The translations under genes were made by a program, and so were the position numbers. From an uncultured Porphyromonadaceae bacterium (GTDB lineage: Bacteria; Bacteroidota; Bacteroidia; Bacteroidales; Muribaculaceae), in assembly GCA_945873625.1 (NCBI GenBank), contig CAMCDS010000003.1, positions 62,001 to 126,000 on the forward strand: a DNA stretch of 64,000 bases. The letters are read 5' to 3'. How positions within the stretch are numbered: position 1 is the first letter of the stretch; every line of letters begins with the position of its first letter. Shown piece by piece: positions 35,437 to 44,298 of this stretch. Below the pieces are notes generated by a model. It ran no database searches. It saw only the letters and a list, made by a program, of their open reading frames with translations, and was not told the DNA's origin.

Positions 35437-35535
35437 ATGACATACGGCGAGAGCCGAAAAATTTTTGAGAATACCTTAGTAGTTGTTACAGGCTTTGGTC
35501 AGCCTTCAGATGCTACTTGGGTATTCTCACTTTAA
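35437..35535 (+). CDS. Candidate 32-aa leader ORF
   Basis: ATG ACA TAC GGC to TAA gives a 32-residue peptide starting MTYGESRKIFENTLVVVTG and ending WVFSL, with its stop 3 nt before the helicase ATG. The same DNA forms a hairpin (GAGAATACC near 35469 and GGTATTCTC near 35520, extended by AGTAG/CTACT). It may be a leader peptide, an attenuator, or chance. No family is recognised. Confidence 0.3.
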   Translation: MTYGESRKIFENTLVVVTGFGQPSDATWVFSL

Positions 35536-35538
35536 AAT

Positions 35539-37206
35539 ATGAGTACAAAATTCTTCAACAATACTCCGGCTAATACCCTTTTTGAGAAACTTAAGGGTAT
35601 CGCTAATGGTATGTCTGACTTTAATCGTTTTCTTGCTGTTGTCGGCTATTTCCGTTCTTCCGGCTATTTCAAATTACGCAAGGAACTTGGAGATGTTTCT
35701 GACATCCGTATTCTTATTGGAATAAACGCCGATGATATTTTTCGCAAACATAATCTCGGTTGGGAAATGCTTGAAGCTCCTGAAAGAGCAAAAGAGTTAT
35801 ATAACGAGCAATTCAAGCAGGATATAGTTGACTCTCATTATTCAAAAGAGGTAGAAGAAGGCATATTGCAACTTTGCCAAGATTTGGCTGACGGCCGTTT
35901 ACAACTCCGTCTGCATCCCTCGAAAAATCTTCATGCAAAGTTTTATTTGTGCCTCCCCGAAAATCATAACGAACATTCCGATGGTTGGGTCATAATGGGT
36001 TCGTCCAACATATCTGACTCAGGTCTTGGTACTGGGAAGGCACCACGTTACGAGTTAAATGTTGCGATGAAAGACTTCGATGATGTTCATTACTGCCACC
36101 AAGAATTTGAAACTTTGTGGAGTGAGGCTATACCTTTAAGGCTTGACGAGATTAAGGAACCTATTGATGGAACTTATTTAAGCAGTTATCAACCCACACC
36201 ATACGAAATTTATATAAAAGTTCTTATTGAGGCTTTCGGCGACCAAGTCGAAGAAGATTTTAATATTCAACTCCCCGATGGAGTGAAAGAATTAAAATAT
36301 CAAAAGGATGCCGTTATTCAGGGATACCAAATGCTGATGCAGCACAATGGTCTCTTTTTGTCTGATGTTGTAGGTCTTGGTAAAACGATGATTGCTACAA
36401 TGATTGCAAAACGTTTCATCGAAGCTAACGGTAAAAATACTAAAATCCTTGTTGTCTATCCTCCGGCTCTTGAAGACAACTGGAAATCTACTTTTAAACT
36501 ATTCGGAATATACCGAAAAGCACAATTTGTAACTAACGGTAGCTTGTCAAAGGTCTTGGAGGGCAAGAACAACTATCACGATAAAGAAGATTTTGACCTT
36601 ATAATTGTTGACGAAGCACATCAGTTCCGTTCTGACACCTCCAACCGCTATGATGAATTGCAGAAGATTTGTAAGTCTCCGTGTCTTAATCCCGGCTTAC
36701 TGAAATCTTTTCGTAAGAAAGTTATGTTGCTCTCTGCAACCCCTCTTAATAACCGTCCTGATGATTTGGAAAATCTGCTTGCGCTTTTTCAAGATAAGCA
36801 TAGATCGACTATTGACGGTGTAACCAATCTCGACCAATTCTTCGCTCCACTGAAGACGCAATATAAAAAATTGATGCGTGAGCGTGAAAATCGAGATGTA
36901 AGCCACGAGGTTGACCGTATCTATGAACAGATACGTGATAAAGTTATTGATAAGGTAACTATTAGGCGTACAAGAAAAAATATCTTGAACGACCCCGATT
37001 ATAGAAAAGACCTTGCTTCGCAAGATATAGTCTTCCCCAATATTCTCCCCCCTGACGAGCAGGAGTATGAACTTACTCCGGAATTGAGCCATAGTTTTAC
37101 TTCAACTCTTACGGCTTTAACTGATGATGAAGCCGATGAATTTATTACATACGCTCGTTACCGTGCTGTTGAGTTCCTGAAAACCCGAACATCGCGAAAA
37201 GTATAA
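35539..37206 (+). CDS. PLD-nuclease/SNF2 helicase, N-terminal part (frameshifted gene)
   Basis: First 555 residues of what should be one protein of about 1,095 aa ending at 38827. Residues 1-200 form a phospholipase-D-type nuclease domain with HAKFYL (H132, K134) and GSSNISDSGL. An SNF2-type helicase domain follows: motif I VVGLGKT at about 277-283, DEAH at 358-361 (IIVDEAHQF), motif III LLSATPLNN. The frame breaks at an A4 run (37180-37183). Dropping one A continues as KPEHREKYKNAEQTGRSLAG and joins the next frame. Similar PLD-helicases act in DNA restriction and phage defence. Confidence 0.9.
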   Translation: MSTKFFNNTPANTLFEKLKGIANGMSDFNRFLAVVGYFRSSGYFKLRKELGDVSDIRILIGINADDIFRKHNLGWEMLEAPERAKELYNEQFKQDIVDSHYSKEVEEGILQLCQDLADGRLQLRLHPSKNLHAKFYLCLPENHNEHSDGWVIMGSSNISDSGLGTGKAPRYELNVAMKDFDDVHYCHQEFETLWSEAIPLRLDEIKEPIDGTYLSSYQPTPYEIYIKVLIEAFGDQVEEDFNIQLPDGVKELKYQKDAVIQGYQMLMQHNGLFLSDVVGLGKTMIATMIAKRFIEANGKNTKILVVYPPALEDNWKSTFKLFGIYRKAQFVTNGSLSKVLEGKNNYHDKEDFDLIIVDEAHQFRSDTSNRYDELQKICKSPCLNPGLLKSFRKKVMLLSATPLNNRPDDLENLLALFQDKHRSTIDGVTNLDQFFAPLKTQYKKLMRERENRDVSHEVDRIYEQIRDKVIDKVTIRRTRKNILNDPDYRKDLASQDIVFPNILPPDEQEYELTPELSHSFTSTLTALTDDEADEFITYARYRAVEFLKTRTSRKV

Positions 37207-37255
37207 AAATGCCGAGCAGACCGGTCGTAGCCTTGCCGGAATTTATAAAGTCCAC

Positions 37256-38827
37256 ATGGTAAAACGACTTGAAAGCAGTTTTTATGCTTTCAAGAAGTCT
37301 CTCCAAACATTACTCCGTATCACAAATGATATGATACGAATGTTTGAGGAAGATAAAGTTATCATTGCCCCGGAACTGAACATCAAGGATATGATGTTTA
37401 AGGGGATGGACTTGGATGAAATTACACAATATATCATTGATAAAAGAGGTTATTCCGAGTCAGATTTTCGTTATAAAGCCTCAGATTTTGAAGACACTTT
37501 TATCAAAATGCTTTATAACGACCGTGATATTCTTGAGCGTCTTAACACAGAATGGCAAGGAATTGATGCTGACCCGAAACTTGATAAGTTTTCAGGTCAA
37601 ATACCAAAATATATTTCTCCTGAAACCAACCCCACAGGCAAACTCGTTATTTTCTCTGAAAGTGTTGATACTGTCAATTATCTATACGATTTCTTGACGG
37701 GAACTCTTGGTCGTACTGATGTTCTGAAAATTACTGCTGCTAATCGCAACCGACTTTTTGATACAGTCAAAGCTAATTTTGACGCAAATGTACCGGCTGA
37801 GAAGCAACTTCATGACTATGCCATTATCATTACTTCTGATGTACTTGCCGAGGGGGTCAATCTGCATCGTTCCAATGTCATTATAAATTATGATTCTCCT
37901 TGGAACGCTTCTCGCCTCATGCAGCGCATCGGTCGTGTTAACCGCATTGGCTCTGTTGCGGATAACATATACAACTATATGTTCTATCCGTCGCCCGACG
38001 GAGATAAGCAAATTCAGCTATATAAGAACGCTCTTATAAAATTGCAAGGTTTCCACTCTGCTTTTGGGGAGGACGCTCAGATATATTCTCGCGAAGAAAT
38101 AGTCAAGGAGTTTAACCTCTATGACTCCAATGTCAAGGATATTGTAGACAAAAAAATTGCTCTGCTTCGGGAACTTCGCAATCTTTATAACTCTAATCGC
38201 GAGTGGTATCATCGCATCAAGAGCTTACCGCTCAAGAGTCGCGTTATGCGAGATACAGGAAAGCACGTAGGGGCAACTGTGGTTTTCGTTTCCTCAAAGC
38301 TTAAAACAGAGTTTTACCTTGTCGATGGCGAGCGTCAGCCTCAAGTATTAGATTTTCTCTCCGCCATTGGTTTTCTAAAAGCCAAACCTGAAGAGCTGCC
38401 TGTTCCATTCAGAAAGGATGATGAACACTACACGCAAGTTAATCGCGCATTAGTCGAGTTTCAAAATGACTTGCAAGCTCAGACAGATTCTGACTCTATA
38501 AAGAGTAAGAATATGGACACCACTGCTCAGACAGCAGATAAGTTTCTACGAACTATCGAGCAGGTCTGTGAAGATGATGCGCTCAAACGCGATTGCGGTA
38601 TTTTACGTGGATATATCAAAGAGGGAACTTATGCCCGTCTTCCAAAAACACTTAAAACAATATCACAAGAGTATAAAAACGACCGAGCTAAAATTAAAGC
38701 TGATAGCCGTGTTCTCGCTCATCGCATAGGAGAACTTGTGGAAGAATATCACCACGACTCCAATTCTGATACGGCAAAGGCTGAAATCGGTACCCCATCA
38801 ATAATAATCTCCGAAACTTTCATCTGA
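37256..38827 (+). CDS. PLD-nuclease/SNF2 helicase, C-terminal part (frameshifted gene)
   Basis: Second fragment of the helicase; 523 codons from ATG 37256. It contains RecA-like domain 2: KLVIFSESVDTVNYLYDFL (motif IV), ITSDVLAEGVNLHRSNVIIN (motif V), NASRLMQRIGRVNRIGS (motif VI arginines). A helical C-terminal extension of about 270 residues follows. Translated alone it would lack the ATP-binding motifs. It is separated from the methyltransferase ATG by one base, so the genes form an operon. The intact protein is expected to translocate on DNA. Confidence 0.9.
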   Translation: MVKRLESSFYAFKKSLQTLLRITNDMIRMFEEDKVIIAPELNIKDMMFKGMDLDEITQYIIDKRGYSESDFRYKASDFEDTFIKMLYNDRDILERLNTEWQGIDADPKLDKFSGQIPKYISPETNPTGKLVIFSESVDTVNYLYDFLTGTLGRTDVLKITAANRNRLFDTVKANFDANVPAEKQLHDYAIIITSDVLAEGVNLHRSNVIINYDSPWNASRLMQRIGRVNRIGSVADNIYNYMFYPSPDGDKQIQLYKNALIKLQGFHSAFGEDAQIYSREEIVKEFNLYDSNVKDIVDKKIALLRELRNLYNSNREWYHRIKSLPLKSRVMRDTGKHVGATVVFVSSKLKTEFYLVDGERQPQVLDFLSAIGFLKAKPEELPVPFRKDDEHYTQVNRALVEFQNDLQAQTDSDSIKSKNMDTTAQTADKFLRTIEQVCEDDALKRDCGILRGYIKEGTYARLPKTLKTISQEYKNDRAKIKADSRVLAHRIGELVEEYHHDSNSDTAKAEIGTPSIIISETFI

Positions 38828-38828
38828 T

Positions 38829-41822
38829 ATGACATACTCTAAAGAACAGCTACGCAATATTTTCCAAAACAAGTTTGACCGCGAAGCGTGGAAAGCTATT
38901 GTTGTCAATATCTTTGGTGCAAACAAGGTACGTCGGGAAAACGAATTATTTACCGACCCTGACGATGCAGAGGTTGGTTACTATATGGGATCTATTGACA
39001 CCACCGACTCTTTCAGAATAGGCTTGTTTTATTACAAGATCAATTCCGGGTCAGTTGCTCATAAAAAAGTCGGGTTGCGTAATCTAGTCAAGAAGTTCAT
39101 AAATCAGAACTGGGGCGAGTTTGACGCTGCTATTGTTGTATTCGATGATAATAAGGACTGGCGATTATCTTTTGTGTGCGACATCAAAGAGGAAGCCACC
39201 GCTCCTAAGCGTTTTACTTTTGTTTTCGGAGAGAAAGATAACTTCTATCGAACCGCCATAGACCGTTTCGATTATTTACAAACTCACGGAGCGTCATTTG
39301 AGAATATCCGTAAAGCGTTCTCGGTTGACGCTTTAAGCGATGATTTCTTTGACGAATACCGCGAATTATATGCTGATTTCGTTGAATACATAACTGGTAA
39401 ACGCTACGTTAAAGAAAGCAACAAGTGGGTGGAACGTGTTATTGATAAACCTAATTATCAATATGAATCTACTTTTGGGAAGGATGATAAACTGGTGCGT
39501 GACTACATCAAAAAGATGTTCGGACGCATTGTATTTCTTTACTTCCTCCAAAGAAAAGGCTGGCTTGACGGAAACCGTCAATATATGCATGACCTTTTCT
39601 ATAACTCCGACAAAAAAGACAATTTCCTTGATGGTGTTCTTGAACCCCTATTTTTTGAGGTCTTGAACACTGATAAACCTTACCGTACTGAGGCAGCTAA
39701 AGCCTTGCCTGGTAGTGAGAATATCCCATACTTAAATGGCGGTCTGTTCGCCCGTGATGAAATTGACGAGCGTACCTGTATCTTGAAGGAAGAAGATTTT
39801 GAAAGGCTTTTCAACTTCCTCGACAGCTACAACTTCACCATTGATGAAAACGATGTCGATGACGCAGAAATCGGTATTGACCCTGAAATGCTCGGTCGCA
39901 TCTTCGAGAATTTGCTCGAAGACAACAAGGACAAAGGTGCTTTCTACACTCCAAAGGAGATTGTAAACTATATGTGCCGTGAATCGCTTATTGCTTATTT
40001 GCAAAATGGAGCAGAGGAGAGTCTGAAACCTGTTATTCGTAACTTTGTTGAAACTTCCGATGCCTCGGCATTGACAAAGGAGCAATGCTATGAACTTCGT
40101 AAAAAACTCCAAGCTGTTAAGATTTGTGACCCGGCTATCGGTTCGGGTGCTTTCCCAATGGGGCTTGTAAACATTCTTTCTCGCCTCTATATTGCAATGA
40201 AAGCCGACACAGATACCTCTAAGATGAAACGCCACATTATTGAGAACAATATCTATGGCGTAGATATAGAAAAAGGTGCGGTTGATATTGCCCGACTTCG
40301 CTTCTGGCTTGCTATGATTGTGGAAGAAAAAGAGCCTATGCCTCTGCCTAACCTCCACTTCAAGATTATGCAAGGTAACTCATTACTCGAAAGCATAAAT
40401 GGCATAGACCTAAGCGACCTAACAAGAACGAATGCCGCTCGAAGCCTTTTCGATTCAACCGACACTGAACGTGAGAATTTGAAAACTGCATTATCGCAGT
40501 ATTACAATACATCAAATCATGCAGACCGCGACAGGCTATTTAATGAAATCATTAATAATGTTCGTCATCAAATTTATGCAAAAGACCCGAACATCGACCA
40601 AAAAGGTTTAGACCCTTCAGCAAACGATAAATTCTTCCTTTGGCATACTTGGTTCGCCGATGTGTTTGACAAAGGCGGTTTTGATATTGTCATCGGCAAT
40701 CCTCCGTATGGATATCTTTTTAAGGACTCTAAGTATCGGAATCAAATTATCTCAAATTATTCGGTTGCCGAATATAAGGTAGAGGCATACTCTGTTTTTA
40801 CTCAGTTGTCTCACAAATTACTACGCAATAATGGAGTTCTGAGCTTTATTACTCCCTACACTTTCGTTTCAGGAATATATTTTTCAAAATTTAGAAAGTT
40901 TCTTGCTAATACTGGAGTTCGAACTTTCGTACTACTCGGCAAGAAGGTTTTTGAGGACGCTGAAGTTGATACTGCAATTTTCCTTCTCCAAAAAGAGAAA
41001 AATATTGAGAATATTCAATTTGCAGACCTTCGTCCATTTGAAAGTGCCCGTGACCTTGACTCTATGCAATTGAGTCAAATTCGTTCTTCAGATTTCTTTG
41101 CTAAATATGATGAAGTTCTTTTAACAGCCACAAAAGAAGAAATAGACATCTATTTGAAATTATACAATAATACACCTGACCGCTTAGAAAACGCTGTGGA
41201 ATTTTATCATGGGGTTCAAACACGTGGTAATGGAAAAGCTCTGACTAAACAGAGAATTAATAATGATTCACTTCCGATTATAAAAGGTGCTGATTTTAAT
41301 AGATATAAATATCCAGTTCATTCCAATTATATTACCTTCACAAAAGATAATATTAAATCAGGAGGTGATATTTCTTACTATAATGTTCCCAAGAAATTAG
41401 TTGTACGGACTACAGCAGATCGAATAATCGCATCGATAGACTATAATCGATACATTGCGTTAAATAGTGTTAATGTCGCTATTCCTCGCGATAACTCTAT
41501 TGATCTTGAGTTTGTTTTAGCTGTCTTAAACTCTAAATTAATGGAATTTTGGTATCGTATGACAGTTCAAGAAACAGCAAAAACTTTTGCAGAGGTAAAA
41601 ATTGTCTATCTTAATCGATTGCCTCTTTTCTCAAGTTCTAAAGATACGCTGAGCATATCTAAAATGAGTAAAACGATTTACGATACTGAGGATGGCTCCA
41701 ATGTCATAGATTTATTAGATACTGCTATCTACAAGATGTATAATTTAACCTATTCGGAAGTATTGATTGTAGATCCCAGCACCAAAATTAGTCCGGAAAA
41801 ATACGAAAATTTTACCCTTTAA
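38829..41822 (+). CDS. Eco57I/type IIG-like N6-adenine DNA methyltransferase
   Basis: 997-aa class I SAM-dependent methyltransferase. The N-terminal 340 residues are an alpha/beta region of unknown role. Then come GAFYTPKEIVNYM at about 373-385, SAM motif I DPAIGSGAFPMG at 434-445, the catalytic NPPYGY at 624-629, and a C-terminal TaqI-like target-recognition region (FYHGVQTRGNGKAL, then LPIIKGADFNRYKYP). The architecture resembles PglX/BrxX and type IIG enzymes. No obvious PD-(D/E)xK nuclease is fused, so cleavage would have to come from partners. It probably marks self DNA for the helicase-nuclease. Confidence 0.93.
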   Translation: MTYSKEQLRNIFQNKFDREAWKAIVVNIFGANKVRRENELFTDPDDAEVGYYMGSIDTTDSFRIGLFYYKINSGSVAHKKVGLRNLVKKFINQNWGEFDAAIVVFDDNKDWRLSFVCDIKEEATAPKRFTFVFGEKDNFYRTAIDRFDYLQTHGASFENIRKAFSVDALSDDFFDEYRELYADFVEYITGKRYVKESNKWVERVIDKPNYQYESTFGKDDKLVRDYIKKMFGRIVFLYFLQRKGWLDGNRQYMHDLFYNSDKKDNFLDGVLEPLFFEVLNTDKPYRTEAAKALPGSENIPYLNGGLFARDEIDERTCILKEEDFERLFNFLDSYNFTIDENDVDDAEIGIDPEMLGRIFENLLEDNKDKGAFYTPKEIVNYMCRESLIAYLQNGAEESLKPVIRNFVETSDASALTKEQCYELRKKLQAVKICDPAIGSGAFPMGLVNILSRLYIAMKADTDTSKMKRHIIENNIYGVDIEKGAVDIARLRFWLAMIVEEKEPMPLPNLHFKIMQGNSLLESINGIDLSDLTRTNAARSLFDSTDTERENLKTALSQYYNTSNHADRDRLFNEIINNVRHQIYAKDPNIDQKGLDPSANDKFFLWHTWFADVFDKGGFDIVIGNPPYGYLFKDSKYRNQIISNYSVAEYKVEAYSVFTQLSHKLLRNNGVLSFITPYTFVSGIYFSKFRKFLANTGVRTFVLLGKKVFEDAEVDTAIFLLQKEKNIENIQFADLRPFESARDLDSMQLSQIRSSDFFAKYDEVLLTATKEEIDIYLKLYNNTPDRLENAVEFYHGVQTRGNGKALTKQRINNDSLPIIKGADFNRYKYPVHSNYITFTKDNIKSGGDISYYNVPKKLVVRTTADRIIASIDYNRYIALNSVNVAIPRDNSIDLEFVLAVLNSKLMEFWYRMTVQETAKTFAEVKIVYLNRLPLFSSSKDTLSISKMSKTIYDTEDGSNVIDLLDTAIYKMYNLTYSEVLIVDPSTKISPEKYENFTL

Positions 41823-41827
41823 TCAAT

Positions 41828-42469
41828 ATGTCGCGATTAAGTAAGTTATATCAAGCTATGGAAACCCTCGCACGTGAGGGTTTGGAGCTTAGTGTCGAAC
41901 AAGAGGCACAGCTTCGTAAAGCAGAAGAAGAAATTATCCAAAAGGAAATATTGCCGGTTCTTTCTGAAAAAATCGAACCAGTGCTTAATCAAATTGAGCG
42001 TGAACTTGTGCTTGTGGTAGATTATTCTCCAAGGCAACCATTGAAAGTAAGCCTATCGCGTAAACGAAATATCACCGATGTACTTTCTGATGCAGTTGAA
42101 ATAAAACCGGACCCGCATGTTGATCACCGCTCTTTCGGACCTCAATCCACACACAAAGGTGAGATTGCTTCTAAGACTATTCTCGCTGTAACGATGCCTG
42201 ACGGTCATATCATCAGACACCAGAAAGCCAAAGATACCTTTATTGAGGTAATCAAAACTATCGGAGTTGACAAGGTTAGGCCTCTTGGCTTAAAGTTCTG
42301 CAAAATACCTATAATCTCTAACACTCGAGACTCAAAATATGGAAAAGCCCAGCATCCAATAGGTAATGGGTGGCTTGTATTGACTCATAGCTCAACTCAC
42401 GATAAAAAGAACATGCTCGACAAAATCGCCAAAGCTCTTCATCTCAAATTAAAAGTTGAAATAGTTTAA
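41828..42469 (+). CDS. Uncharacterised 213-aa defence-operon protein
   Basis: The N-terminal 70 residues are helical and charged (LRKAEEEIIQKEILPVLSEK, IERELVLVVDYSP). The C-terminal 80 residues contain TFIEVIKTIGVDKVRPLGL and GNGWLVLTHSSTHDKKNMLD then KIAKALHLKLKVEI. I have seen this second block at the C-terminus of other restriction-associated proteins, from memory only, and no function comes with it. Starting 5 nt after the methyltransferase stop, it is in the same operon. It may be a DNA-binding or specificity accessory. Confidence 0.75.
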   Translation: MSRLSKLYQAMETLAREGLELSVEQEAQLRKAEEEIIQKEILPVLSEKIEPVLNQIERELVLVVDYSPRQPLKVSLSRKRNITDVLSDAVEIKPDPHVDHRSFGPQSTHKGEIASKTILAVTMPDGHIIRHQKAKDTFIEVIKTIGVDKVRPLGLKFCKIPIISNTRDSKYGKAQHPIGNGWLVLTHSSTHDKKNMLDKIAKALHLKLKVEIV

Positions 42470-42504
42470 ATTGGTTGGTATCAGTAATTACATTTCGCTA
42501 TTTT

Positions 42505-43692
42505 ATGTTTGATCTTCCTAAATATAAATTATACGAACTTATTCTTGATAAAGTTATAGATGAGTTTGCCGAACAACAAGATAAATTTGTCTTCAACAAT
42601 ATTCAAGAAGCCAAAGGATATCAATTTAGAAGTTTTAGGGAATCCCAAAATCTTCAAAAGAAGATTAGGAAATGTATCTTTCCTGGCTGTACATCTTTAT
42701 GTATTAAAAAGTCTCATACAATTCAAAGAGCTTGCTTACAGACTATCTCAGAGTCTCAGCACTTACTAACACCTGGGACAAAAGAAGGGGAAACAATTAT
42801 TGTTCCAATAGGCATAAATGAAGCATCTACATTTCCGGGATTTTGTCAAGTTCATGAGGAAGTATTCAAAGAATTTGAAAAAAGTAAGAAATTCGACACT
42901 GATAAGAGCTTCTATCTCCAGATTCTCAGAACGATATGTAGAGAAATCGTTATTATGGAATCTCAAATATCGGGCTTTCAAAGAACTAAAACTAATTATA
43001 TACAGTATCGAAATTTACAACTAACGAGAAGATTCAAGGAGTTATCAGGACTGATTCTTTCACCTGCATTGAAAAGTATAAATGTAGAATGTGAAAATTC
43101 GCGGTTAAAAGCTATTGAAAACAAAATAAGTGAAATTTCTAGTCGTTTAAAACAACTCAAAAAGTTGTACCGTAAGCTATATTCCGATATTAATTCGACG
43201 AGGTCTTCCAAATTTTGTATTGAACCTATAGAATTTGATTGGGTAATGCCTGTAGCACTTGCCGGAATGACAGGATTAACAATAAAACGGTCAAAAAGTT
43301 GCCACAACATAATTCTATTTATGAATATTATTCCCTTTGAAAATAAGACTTTAGTCATTTTAGGAGGTGAATCAAAGAATAAAGGTCTTATTCAAAAATA
43401 TAAAGAGACGTTTTGTAATCCATTAGCTGCAATAAACATTATTGAAAGATGGATGGTGTATGGTTCAGACCATTGGTTTATAAGACCCTCTGTTTGGGAT
43501 AAAATTCCGAATGAGCGGCAAAAGTTAATCTTAGAAGGTATATCAAAAGAGGATAAATGTATATTTGACGATTTATCTCTATCTATTTTTGATGATTTAC
43601 GGAAAGATCTTATTAATCTTGCAAAATCTAACACTGAATTTTACCAAGAAAATAGGGATTTTGTCCGTAATGAAGAAAGGAAACTTGTATAA
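42505..43692 (+). CDS. Uncharacterised zinc-finger protein, last gene of the defence operon
   Basis: 395 aa from ATG 42505 (a TTG at 42475 would add ten residues). Near residue 60 is RKCIFPGCTSLCIKKSHTIQ, a C-x4-C-type zinc-binding knuckle followed by Ser-His, and later FPGFCQVHEEVF. This paired pattern recurs in bacterial proteins that I associate with HNH-like or treble-clef folds. The middle (residues 205-235) is coiled-coil-like (IENKISEISSRLKQLKKLYR). The remaining domain (FDWVMPVALAGMTGLTI onward) is unrecognised. Position suggests an effector or sensor of the system; nuclease activity is speculative. Confidence 0.7.
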   Translation: MFDLPKYKLYELILDKVIDEFAEQQDKFVFNNIQEAKGYQFRSFRESQNLQKKIRKCIFPGCTSLCIKKSHTIQRACLQTISESQHLLTPGTKEGETIIVPIGINEASTFPGFCQVHEEVFKEFEKSKKFDTDKSFYLQILRTICREIVIMESQISGFQRTKTNYIQYRNLQLTRRFKELSGLILSPALKSINVECENSRLKAIENKISEISSRLKQLKKLYRKLYSDINSTRSSKFCIEPIEFDWVMPVALAGMTGLTIKRSKSCHNIILFMNIIPFENKTLVILGGESKNKGLIQKYKETFCNPLAAINIIERWMVYGSDHWFIRPSVWDKIPNERQKLILEGISKEDKCIFDDLSLSIFDDLRKDLINLAKSNTEFYQENRDFVRNEERKLV

Positions 43693-43845
43693 TTTTGCTA
43701 TATTACTACGTTTTCGACTAATCGCATATAGAGCTTCGCTTGGCTAAGGATTGAGGTCTCCACCGGAAGGCTTCAATCGCATAACTCATACGGACCCTCT
43801 CGGACACCTCCGAGGGACCTTGTTGTATATGGACTTTTCGCTACC

Positions 43846-43984
43846 GGCGATGTTCGCTGTTATTGGATTTTACCGGATACTGTTTCTTTGAGCGGCTTCG
43901 GCACCAACTTTAGGTTGGATCCGAGGCTCGCTTGCTATTTGGTAGTCGCCGCGAGGCGATGTTAGCAATAATTGGAGGTTACCG
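43846..43984 (+). repeat. Two-unit degenerate repeat in the ORF-free region
   Basis: 43846-43875 and 43955-43984 share 23 of 30 bases: GGCGATGTT, ATTGGA and TTACCG are identical. Similarity continues weakly downstream (CTTTGAG followed by GG). Spacing is 109 bp. Confidence 0.6.
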
Positions 43985-44200
43985 TGCTTTATGCCCTTTG
44001 AGGGGATTTTACCTACTGAACTCTGACCCATTCGCTCCATCGACTCGTGCAGGGGCGAGTTGCCTCATTCAATAATTGATTTCAGAGGTATTCGGCGATT
44101 GCGTTGCAATTCATTTTCTGCGCTACCTCGTCCGGGCTTCATTGTTTATGTTCCGCTTTGGCCGTCGGTGATTACATAGAGTTGATGCGTATTCGCGCCG

Positions 44201-44298
44201 GCGGTCGGCGTTCACCGCCAAATATATTCGCGTGTCGGCAATTAGCGCATGTCGGCTGAAAGCCGGTGCGCGATCCCGTAGGGAAATTGACCGACCGC
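44201..44298 (+). other. Structured sequence at the right flank, counterpart of 34374-34466
   Basis: Closed by GCGGTCGG (44201-44208) and CCGACCGC (44291-44298). It encloses GCGCA-tgt-CGGCT-gaa-AGCCG-g-TGCGC (44245-44271) and a TCCC-gta-GGGA hairpin. Loop-proximal stem bases differ from the left-flank copy in compensating pairs, which suggests selection on structure. Confidence 0.5.
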
